Made by a program: the position numbers and the translations under genes
Source of the DNA: Deltaproteobacteria bacterium
GTDB lineage: Bacteria; Desulfobacterota; Binatia; UBA9968
Length of the DNA: 5,555 nucleotides
Assembly: GCA_005878685.1 (NCBI GenBank)
Contig: VBLN01000031.1
Span: 1-5,555 of the forward strand
Reading direction: 5' to 3'
Notes under the pieces: generated by a model
The model's input: only the letters and a program-made list of their open reading frames with translations
Told to the model about the DNA's origin: nothing
Database searches by the model: none
Part shown: piece after piece, positions 1 through 4,932 of the stretch
Layout: each line of letters starts with the position of its first letter
Position numbering within the stretch: position 1 is the stretch's first letter

Positions 1-543
1 GTAGCGGGCTATCTCGGCTCGCTGCGCGAACGGCTTCAAACGCGGGGGTTCAAAGGGGAAGTTCTCGTCATGCAGTCGGGCGGTGGTGTGATGTCGCTGG
101 AGACCGCGGTCCAGAAGCCGGTCGGGATGATGGAGTCCGGCCCGGTCGCAGGAGTGATCGGCGCCGCAAGAGTAGCTTGCGCCCTCGGCTACCCGCAGGC
201 GATCGCCTTCGACATGGGCGGTACGACGGCGAAGACGAGCCTCACCCGCGACGGCAACGCCGAAATTACCACTCACTACTATATCGGCGGCTATAACAGC
301 GGCCATCCCGTGATGTTGCCCGTGGTGGACATCATCGAGGTCGGCTCGGGCGGGGGAAGTATCGCCTGGCTCGACGCGGCGGGAGGATCGAAGGTCGGTC
401 CCGTCAGCGCCGGCGCGGTGCCCGGACCGGCCTGCTATGGTAAGGGCGGAACGCAGCAAACCGACGGTCACCGACGCCAATCTTATACTCGGCCGGCTCG
501 GTGCAGAGTCGTTTCTCGGCGGGGAGATGGTGCTCAATGCTGA
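1..543 (+). CDS. hyuA: Hydantoinase/oxoprolinase subunit A (HyuA), N-terminal fragment; 5' end outside the window, frame broken near 453
   Basis: This is the middle part of a HyuA-type ATP-dependent amidohydrolase/carboxylase subunit (ASKHA ATPase fold; relatives are N-methylhydantoinase A, 5-oxoprolinase and acetone carboxylase). The frame is open from base 1, so the start codon and the first phosphate-binding DxGGT motif lie to the left. Visible family signatures are ESGPVAGVIGA from 133, the second nucleotide-binding motif FDMGGTTAK from about 208, VGSGGGSIAW around 342-371, and GPVSAGAVPGPACYGKGGT ending at 453. After GGT the protein leaves the family pattern and reads an unrelated, Arg-rich tail to a TGA at 541-543. 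The conserved continuation PTVTDANLILGRL lies in the next frame from 461. This is therefore one half of a frameshifted hyuA; homology supports it only to about 456. The family assignment is firm. The substrate cannot be told from sequence. Confidence 0.85.
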   Translation, partial: VAGYLGSLRERLQTRGFKGEVLVMQSGGGVMSLETAVQKPVGMMESGPVAGVIGAARVACALGYPQAIAFDMGGTTAKTSLTRDGNAEITTHYYIGGYNSGHPVMLPVVDIIEVGSGGGSIAWLDAAGGSKVGPVSAGAVPGPACYGKGGTQQTDGHRRQSYTRPARCRVVSRRGDGAQC

Positions 544-1447
544 AGCCGCCGTGGCCGCCGTCCAGAAGCACATCGCCGAGCCGCTGGAGCTCGACGTCAA
601 CCAGGCAGCGGTAGCGATCATTAGAATAGCCAACGCCCACATGGCGCTTGCTCTGCGCGCGGTCTCCGTTCAAAGAGGCCGCGACCCGCGCGACTTCGCC
701 CTGGTGGCCTTTGGAGGCGCGGGGCCGCTGCATGGCTGCACGCTCGCGCGGGAATTGAAAATCCCCACAGTCATCATTCCGCAGCTGCCGGGACAGTTTT
801 CCGCCTGGGGCATGCTCACCTGCGATCTCAGGCATGACTATGTTCAGACTTTGCTGCGCGACTTCGCAACCGTCAGCCCCAAAGAGATCCGCTCAGTCTT
901 GGCCGCTCTGATAAACGACGGAATGACAACCGTTGGAGGCGAACACGAGAATCGAAGTCCGGCCCCCGAGATCGAATGCCGCCTCGACCTGCGCTACCGA
1001 GGCCAAGAGTACACCGTGACCGTCCCGCTGCCGAAAGCAAGCTACAGCGGCGACGACCGAGAAACTACCGCCGCGCGGTTTCATGAATTGCACCGTTTGC
1101 TTTACGGCCATTCGGCTCCAGAAGAGCCGCTGGAACTTGTTGCCGTCAGGGTCACGGTCCATAGAGCCGTCGAAAAAGGCCCGTCTTTTCTTACAACCCA
1201 TGCATCTACGTCCGGCAGCGGGCGATCTGCATCGGCCCATAACGAGCGCCGAGTCTACATGGGCGAACGGTACGGCTTTATAAATACGCCCGTCTACAGC
1301 CGCGAAGAGCTCCCTCCGGGGACAAAGTTGGCAGGACCTGCGATCATCGAGGAGACCGCTTCGACGACGGTCGTTTTGCCGCAAGATAAGGTTGAGGTCG
1401 TCCTGACGGGCGAGTTAGTGATCCAAATCACCCAGGAGGAAGACTGA
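437..1447 (+). CDS. hyuA: Hydantoinase/oxoprolinase subunit A (HyuA), C-terminal fragment after frameshift
   Basis: This is the second half of the same hyuA, one frame over. True homology starts at 458-461 (KPTVTDANLILGRL). The ATG at 437 only opens the frame, has no Shine-Dalgarno sequence and is unlikely to be used. Family blocks follow in order: FLGGEM, NQAAVAIIRIANAHMALALRAVS, then VAFGGAGPLHG around 706-735 with its conserved His, IPTVIIPQLPGQFSAWGML and DLRHDYVQTLL. The C-terminal domain holds ECRLDLRYRGQEYTV, FHELHRLLYGHSAPEEPLELV and LAGPAIIEETASTTVVLP, ending near its usual place. In the intact gene this polypeptide pairs with HyuB. The TGA (1445-1447) shares its A with the hyuB ATG, so the two were translationally coupled. 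With the upstream break, a full HyuA would not be made unless the frameshift is a sequencing error. Confidence 0.86.
   Translation: MVRAERSKPTVTDANLILGRLGAESFLGGEMVLNAEAAVAAVQKHIAEPLELDVNQAAVAIIRIANAHMALALRAVSVQRGRDPRDFALVAFGGAGPLHGCTLARELKIPTVIIPQLPGQFSAWGMLTCDLRHDYVQTLLRDFATVSPKEIRSVLAALINDGMTTVGGEHENRSPAPEIECRLDLRYRGQEYTVTVPLPKASYSGDDRETTAARFHELHRLLYGHSAPEEPLELVAVRVTVHRAVEKGPSFLTTHASTSGSGRSASAHNERRVYMGERYGFINTPVYSREELPPGTKLAGPAIIEETASTTVVLPQDKVEVVLTGELVIQITQEED
1434..1440 (+). promoter_or_regulatory. Ribosome binding site of hyuB
   Basis: AGGAGGA lies inside the last codons of hyuA, six bases before the ATG at 1447-1449. It fixes the hyuB start and, with the one-base stop/start overlap (TGATG), points to translational coupling of hyuA and hyuB. 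Confidence 0.85.
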
Positions 1448-2151
1448 TGCGCAAAATCGACCCTGCAACCTTGGAGATCGTCCGCGGCGCGTTCATCGCC
1501 TGCTCCAACGAGATGGGCGCGGTGCTCAGCAAGACCGCTTACAACCCAATGGTTTTCGAGGTTCAAGATTTCTGCATCGCCATCATCGATCCCAAAGGAC
1601 AACTGATCGCGCAGAACTCAGGAGGACTGCCGATTTTCCTTGCGGACATGGGCGCCACGGTCACGGACGGCATCGAAAAGTTCGGCATCTCGGGATTCGA
1701 GCCGGGCGACGCGATCGCCATGAACGCGCCCTACGTCTGCGGCCAGCACTTAAACAACGTCGTCGTTTACACTCCCTGCTTTGCTGACGGCGAGCTGGTC
1801 GCCTTCCCGGCGGTACGGGCCCATTGGCTCGACGTCGGCGGCCGGCGCGTCGGCTTCGGCTCGGTCGAGACGACGGAAATCTACGAAGAGGGGCTCCAGC
1901 TCCGCTCGATCAAGGTCTACCGCGGCGGCAAGCTGGACGAAAATATCTGGCAGATCATCGCCGACAACGTGCGCTTCCCGGAATCCTGTCTCGGCGATCT
2001 AGCGGAGATTGGCAGAGCTTTTCCAACGGTATGGCGCCGAGACGATAAGAGCCTGCATCGAGGAGATGTGGAACCAGTCGGAGAAACTCGCGCGCCTCGC
2101 TGTATCCGCGATTCCGGACGGCGACTACGAAGCGGAATCGTTCATGGATAA
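1447..2151 (+). CDS. hyuB: Hydantoinase/oxoprolinase subunit B (HyuB), N-terminal fragment, disrupted near codon 185
   Basis: This is the N-terminal third of a HyuB-type subunit, partner of HyuA in ATP-dependent hydrolysis or carboxylation of cyclic amides or ketones. It starts at an ATG with a strong AGGAGGA site. The protein begins DPATLEIVRGAF, then has the SNEMGAVLSKTAYNP block (20-34), IAQNSGGLP (54-62), MNAPYVCGQHLNNVVVYTP (92-110), AHWLDVGG (125-132), YEEGLQLRSIKVY (146-158) and DNVRFPESCLGDL (173-185), all in family order. After GDL the frame reads unrelated, Arg/Asp-rich sequence to a TAG at 2149-2151. The true continuation (RRLAELFQRYG) is in the next frame from 2003, so homology stops at about 2001. 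One oddity before the break: the usual Asp in the N-D-P-Y motif is Ala (N93-A94-P95-Y96). Confidence 0.87.
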   Translation: MRKIDPATLEIVRGAFIACSNEMGAVLSKTAYNPMVFEVQDFCIAIIDPKGQLIAQNSGGLPIFLADMGATVTDGIEKFGISGFEPGDAIAMNAPYVCGQHLNNVVVYTPCFADGELVAFPAVRAHWLDVGGRRVGFGSVETTEIYEEGLQLRSIKVYRGGKLDENIWQIIADNVRFPESCLGDLAEIGRAFPTVWRRDDKSLHRGDVEPVGETRAPRCIRDSGRRLRSGIVHG

Positions 2152-3178
2152 CGACGGCCAAGAGTTCGACAAGCCGGTGCCGATCCGGGTGACTGTGCGC
2201 GTTCATCGCGATGAGATGACCGTGGATTTCTCCGAGGTCGCAGACCAAGTCAAAGGGCCCATCAACTGCGGCATTTCAGGCGGGATTGCAGCCGCTCGCG
2301 TCGCCTTCAAGGCTCTCACGTTACCCTCTCAACCTGTCGACGAGGGTTGCTTTCGGCCTTTGAAAGTAATCCTGCCTCCGGGAAAGTTCCTGAGCGCACA
2401 AGCGCCTGCGGCCTTGGGCCTCTGGTCCATTCCCCTCCCTACGGTTATCGATACCGTGCTAGCGGCCTTTGCCGCCGCGGTGCCTGACAAGATTCCGGCC
2501 GCGCACAAAGGCGAGATGGGCGGGTTCGCCGTCTACGGCACGGATCAATCCACCGGCCGCCGCTTCGTCTGCCTCAATATGATGGGCGGCGGTTGGGGCG
2601 GCAGGTCTACGGGCGATGGCCCGAGCGCCGCGGTCTCGATCTGCCAGGGCGATGTGCGCAACACGCCGATCGAACTGCTCGAATCGCGCTACCCGCTCTT
2701 CTTCGAGAAATTCTCTCTGCGGGAGGACAGCGGCGGCGCGGGTCGCTACCGCGGCGGGCTCGGCGTCGAGCTTGCCGTGCGCTCGCGCTACCCGGCGCTC
2801 GTCAACTTCAATTTAGAACGCACCAAGTGCGCGCCGTGGGGACTATGGGGTGGGAAGCCGGGGACTATATACGAGACCAATGTTCGGAGCGCCCCAGATG
2901 CGCCATGGGTTTCCGTAAAGAAACAGACCCGATATCCGATCTCGCCCGAGAGCCGTGTCGTCTTTCTCACCGCCGGCGGCGGCGGCTGGGGCAACCCTCT
3001 GGAGCGCGACCCCGAAGCTGTCGCCGCGGATGTCCGCGAAGGCTATATCTCATCTGAAGCAGCGGTCGACTATGGCGGAGCTCTGTATCCGCTTAGCGGC
3101 GCGACAGATTTGAAGGCAACTGAGTCGCTAAGGGATCGGTTGCGCCAGGAAAGAAAAGAGCAGGAAGGATCCGGGTAA
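2009..3178 (+). CDS. hyuB: Hydantoinase/oxoprolinase subunit B (HyuB), C-terminal fragment
   Basis: This is the remaining two thirds of hyuB, in the frame after the lesion. The in-frame TAG at 2000-2002 is followed directly by family sequence (RRLAELFQRYG). The TTG at 2009 is only the first possible start; no Shine-Dalgarno site lies at a usable distance, so separate translation is doubtful. Positions counted from that TTG: YEAESFMDNDG (40-50), MTVDFSEVADQVKGPIN (70-86), SGGIAAARVAFKALT (90-104), DEGCFRPLKVILPPG (111-125), GLWSIPLPTVIDT (137-149), AAHKGEMGG (164-172), GGGWGG (193-198), SICQGDVRNTPIELLESRYP (210-229), DSGGAGRYRGGLGVE (240-254), PWGLWGGKPG (276-285) and TAGGGGWGNP near the C-terminus (321-330). 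Both fragments plus the estimated loss give a normal HyuB of about 580 residues. The gene ends in a charged, Lys/Glu/Arg-rich tail. Confidence 0.87.
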   Translation: MAELFQRYGAETIRACIEEMWNQSEKLARLAVSAIPDGDYEAESFMDNDGQEFDKPVPIRVTVRVHRDEMTVDFSEVADQVKGPINCGISGGIAAARVAFKALTLPSQPVDEGCFRPLKVILPPGKFLSAQAPAALGLWSIPLPTVIDTVLAAFAAAVPDKIPAAHKGEMGGFAVYGTDQSTGRRFVCLNMMGGGWGGRSTGDGPSAAVSICQGDVRNTPIELLESRYPLFFEKFSLREDSGGAGRYRGGLGVELAVRSRYPALVNFNLERTKCAPWGLWGGKPGTIYETNVRSAPDAPWVSVKKQTRYPISPESRVVFLTAGGGGWGNPLERDPEAVAADVREGYISSEAAVDYGGALYPLSGATDLKATESLRDRLRQERKEQEGSG

Positions 3179-3235
3179 GTACTTTTCGCCGAAGAATGGC
3201 TTTCTGCCCGGACGAATTAAAGCCCCGCCGCGGCC

Positions 3236-3268
3236 AAAAAAAACGGCACCACCGCTCGGTGGTGCCGT
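3236..3268 (-). terminator. Strong rho-independent terminator for minus-strand transcripts
   Basis: A perfect 10-bp stem (CGGCACCACC at 3244-3253, GGTGGTGCCG at 3258-3267) with a four-base loop is extended by an A-T pair at 3243/3268. On the minus strand it runs straight into eight T residues (complement of A8 at 3236-3243). This is a textbook intrinsic terminator for transcripts arriving from higher coordinates, meaning the cytochrome-propeller gene and the remnant ORF. On the plus strand the hairpin is followed by GATGGTC rather than T residues, so it should stop hyuAB transcription poorly. Confidence 0.88.
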
Positions 3269-3288
3269 GATGGTCTTGGAAAACCCGG

Positions 3289-3429
3289 CTATGCGGTCGG
3301 CTTGAGGATGTAGGTCAGGTTGCTGCGGTCCCCGCGTTCCTTGGCGTCGCTGTCGAAATAGATCTCCTTCGGATAGTTCCCGAACTTCAGGTCCTCGACT
3401 GTCTGCTCCATGACGGCGCGAGCGTGAAC
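3289..3429 (-). pseudogene. C-terminal remnant of an unrecognised protein (or a 40-residue ORF)
   Basis: A minus-strand frame is open from a TAA at 3430-3432 down to a TAG at 3289-3291. The only ATG is at 3409-3411 and gives 40 residues beginning MEQTVEDLKFGNYPKEIYFD and ending LTYILKPTA. Third positions are nearly all G or C, the composition is that of an ordinary soluble protein, and the stop lies 20 bp before the strong terminator, exactly as for a real gene end. No Shine-Dalgarno site precedes the ATG, and coding-like sequence continues a few codons upstream of it (VHARAV). I read it as the surviving 3' end of a longer gene whose body was deleted. I do not recognise the family. A genuine small protein is the alternative, but the missing ribosome binding site argues against it. 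Confidence 0.5.
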
Positions 3430-3509
3430 TTAGAACTCTAGCTCTTACTTCAACCTCGGGCGGCGCCGCTTTGTAGAGCGACCTCTATCACGGAGCGAGC
3501 AGGCATTCA

Positions 3510-4679
3510 TCACTTCGAGATTGTGACCAGGGTCACGGTATTGACCAGGCTGTTGGCCAGCACGAAGTTGCCGTCTGTCGTGACCGAAGTGTTACGCACA
3601 ATGTTCCCGCCGCCCGGGATCGCCCAGCTCTGGAATTTCTCGGTCTTGGGATCGAAGCGTACCACTGTGTTCGGCGTAGCTTCGGATTCGCTGTACCAGA
3701 TAATGTCGCTGATCGCCGAGATGCCATAGGGGGCAGATTTCGGCCCGCTCGGGGACTGCCACTCGCTGACCTTGCCCGTCGCGGGATCGAGCCTGCCCAG
3801 GAAACCGCGTGCGTAGTCGGTGTACCAGACCATGTCGTCGCTGGTGATTGCGATGCGCCGCGGGCGCGCTCCAGAATCCGGCAATGGGTATTCACGAATT
3901 TCCATCGTCTTCGGATCGATCTTCGCGATCTTGTTGATGCCGAACTGGACGACGAACAAGGTGCCCCTCGAGTCCAGCGCCATGCCATAGGGGCGAGATT
4001 TCGGCGTCGGCGGAGTGAGCAGCTTGATATCGCCAGTCTTCGGGTCGAGTCGACCGATGCGATTGGCGTTCTGCACCGTAAACCAGAGAATGCCGGTCTT
4101 GTCGAAGATTAGCGTGTGAGGATCGTTCGCGTCCGGGTCCGGCATCTTGTACTCAGTAACTGCGCCGGTCTTTGGGTCGAGTTTGCCGATCAAGGCGCCG
4201 GTATTTCCTGTGTACCAGATGTTGCCGTCCTTGTCTTCAACGAGTCCGTGCGGTCCGGAGTGAGCGGTCTTGAGGGGATATTCCTTGACTTGCGATCCGT
4301 CCCTGGCCGCCAGCGGATCGTGCGGCCGCGACCCGGGCGTAGGCACCTGCCACACTTTCATCGAAGCCTTGGCCGGCCCCGGGACCACCACCGCCGCAGG
4401 CTTTCCTTTTTCCGGGAAGTTCTTGGTCAGGTACTCCGTCATCGTCGTAAGCTGATCGGGCGGAATCGACACGCCGTGATTGATCATCATCCGCATGACC
4501 GTGCGCCATCCCTCGGCCGTGTATCCGGAGCCGAGGCGCGCATAGAACGCGTGGCAGCTGTTGCATTGGGCGGCGACCATTTCCTTGCCCTTGCCATCGG
4601 GCAACTCCTGGCCCCAGGCGGGAAGCGCGGAGCACAGCAGAGCGGCTGCCATCAAGGACAGAAGTAATTTTCTCGACAT
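3510..4679 (-). CDS. Exported cytochrome c-virginiamycin B lyase-like beta-propeller fusion protein
   Basis: A 389-residue periplasmic protein with three parts. Residues 1-23 are a signal peptide: RK n-region, a Leu/Ala core, and A-W-G before Gln24 as a likely cleavage site. Residues 25-95 are a small c-type cytochrome domain with heme motif CNSCH (39-43) and the usual W..VMRM helix, in which Met64 is the likely distal ligand. After a Pro/Ala linker, residues 125-389 form a propeller of about six blades related to streptogramin lyase (COG4257). The phrase (L/I/F)DPKTG recurs at 167, 211, 254, 297 and 342, that is every 43-45 residues, and each unit carries a strand such as IWYTGN, LWFTVQ or VWYTDY. 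The ATG at 4677-4679 is chosen because GGAGGA precedes it; an in-frame ATG at 4707-4709 lacks a good site and would spoil the signal peptide. It has its own promoter and a terminator downstream. It is probably a periplasmic redox or sensing protein. Antibiotic lyase activity is unlikely, since no His occurs after residue 188. Confidence 0.88.
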   Translation of the reverse strand: MSRKLLLSLMAAALLCSALPAWGQELPDGKGKEMVAAQCNSCHAFYARLGSGYTAEGWRTVMRMMINHGVSIPPDQLTTMTEYLTKNFPEKGKPAAVVVPGPAKASMKVWQVPTPGSRPHDPLAARDGSQVKEYPLKTAHSGPHGLVEDKDGNIWYTGNTGALIGKLDPKTGAVTEYKMPDPDANDPHTLIFDKTGILWFTVQNANRIGRLDPKTGDIKLLTPPTPKSRPYGMALDSRGTLFVVQFGINKIAKIDPKTMEIREYPLPDSGARPRRIAITSDDMVWYTDYARGFLGRLDPATGKVSEWQSPSGPKSAPYGISAISDIIWYSESEATPNTVVRFDPKTEKFQSWAIPGGGNIVRNTSVTTDGNFVLANSLVNTVTLVTISK

Positions 4680-4682
4680 AGT

Positions 4683-4688
4683 TCCTCC
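4683..4688 (-). promoter_or_regulatory. Ribosome binding site of the cytochrome-propeller gene
   Basis: GGAGGA on the minus strand lies three bases before the ATG at 4677-4679 (four from the GGAGG core). The spacing is short but the match is strong. It favours this start over the in-frame ATG 30 bases upstream. Confidence 0.7.
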
Positions 4689-4776
4689 ATGAAGAAACGC
4701 GATCGACATAAACCTGCGTCCATTCGCGTTTGCGGTTGCTGGACCCAGCCTAAGATACTCTTACAAGAACGGCCCT

Positions 4777-4805
4777 AAAATATGCAGATACATAATGGGC
4801 GTCAA
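4777..4805 (-). promoter_or_regulatory. Sigma-70-type promoter for the cytochrome-propeller gene
   Basis: Read on the minus strand: -35 TTGACG (4800-4805), a 17-base spacer, then -10 TATTTT (4777-4782). The -35 matches consensus at five of six positions and the -10 at four of six, with ideal spacing. Transcription would start near 4770, leaving a leader of about 90 bases before the ATG at 4679. No riboswitch-like structure was recognised in that leader. Confidence 0.6.
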
Positions 4806-4839
4806 GAGGAAAGGGTAATCGTTTCGCTCGAATGAACTC

Positions 4840-4852
4840 CGCTTGACAAGCG
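4840..4852. promoter_or_regulatory. Candidate operator: 13-bp palindrome over the plus-strand -35 box
   Basis: CGCTTG-A-CAAGCG is a perfect palindrome with a one-base centre, and it covers the whole TTGACA -35 element of the flavoprotein promoter. A protein bound here would block that promoter and sits about 35 bp from the divergent -35 box. No regulator gene lies in the window. Function is inferred from position and symmetry only. Confidence 0.4.
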
Positions 4853-4870
4853 AAAGGCCGATTCTATAGA
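4843..4870 (+). promoter_or_regulatory. Sigma-70-type promoter for the FAD-binding protein gene
   Basis: A perfect -35 TTGACA (4843-4848), a 16-base spacer and -10 TATAGA (4865-4870) would start transcription near 4877, about 56 bases before the ATG at 4933. This is the best promoter match in the window, and it faces away from the minus-strand promoter at 4777-4805. Confidence 0.65.
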
Positions 4871-4920
4871 AGGCTTACAGATTCGTTGAGCCAACCGGCG
4901 GGCTCTAACAGAAGATTATC

Positions 4921-4926
4921 GAGGAG
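4921..4926 (+). promoter_or_regulatory. Ribosome binding site of the FAD-binding protein gene
   Basis: GAGGAG ends six bases before the ATG at 4933-4935. Together with an in-frame TAA at 4906-4908 it fixes the start, even though that start leaves the protein without its first Rossmann strand. Confidence 0.75.
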
Positions 4927-4932
4927 TCTTTA

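Larger units (their letters stand above)
3179..3509. other. Intergenic stretch between convergent hyuB and the cytochrome-propeller gene
   Basis: No intact gene is visible in this 331-bp gap between two genes that point at each other. It holds, on the minus strand, a short C-terminal gene remnant (3289-3429) and an intrinsic terminator (3236-3268). On the plus strand I see no convincing coding sequence and no terminator with a T-tract for hyuB. The stretch 3430-3509 has stops in every minus-strand frame that I followed and shows no recognisable signal. Confidence 0.6.

Noticed and set aside
454..462. Programmed +1 ribosomal frameshift to join the hyuA halves
   Set aside because: No known slippery motif, rare codon or stimulatory stop is visible at CAG-CAA-ACC, and HyuA proteins are not known to use frameshifting. 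A mutation or sequence error is simpler.
404..1384. Long minus-strand open frames (404-835 and 893-1384) opposite hyuA
   Set aside because: They lie opposite strongly family-matching HyuA sequence, have Arg/Gly-rich low-quality translations and no ribosome binding sites. They are by-products of high GC content.
3198..3225. GGCTTT ... AAAGCC inverted repeat as a terminator for hyuB
   Set aside because: The stem is only 6 bp with a 15-base loop, and no T-tract follows on either strand. Chance pairing is likely.
3430..3509. Small minus-strand ORF just after the cytochrome-propeller stop (about 22 codons, Arg-rich)
   Set aside because: It has no ribosome binding site of its own and random-looking basic composition; too short to support.
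4116..4667. Plus-strand open frame of 183 codons opposite the cytochrome-propeller gene
   Set aside because: It is the antisense of the heme and first propeller segments. Its translation is Arg/His-rich without any domain, and no start signal precedes it.
3510..4679. Streptogramin (virginiamycin B) resistance gene
   Set aside because: The propeller resembles Vgb, but the protein is exported, carries a heme c domain and has no His in the second half where the catalytic residue is expected.
4680..4709. In-frame ATG at 4707-4709 as the start of the cytochrome-propeller gene
   Set aside because: It lacks a good Shine-Dalgarno site and would put ten extra residues before an otherwise standard signal peptide. 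The ATG at 4677-4679 has GGAGGA in front.
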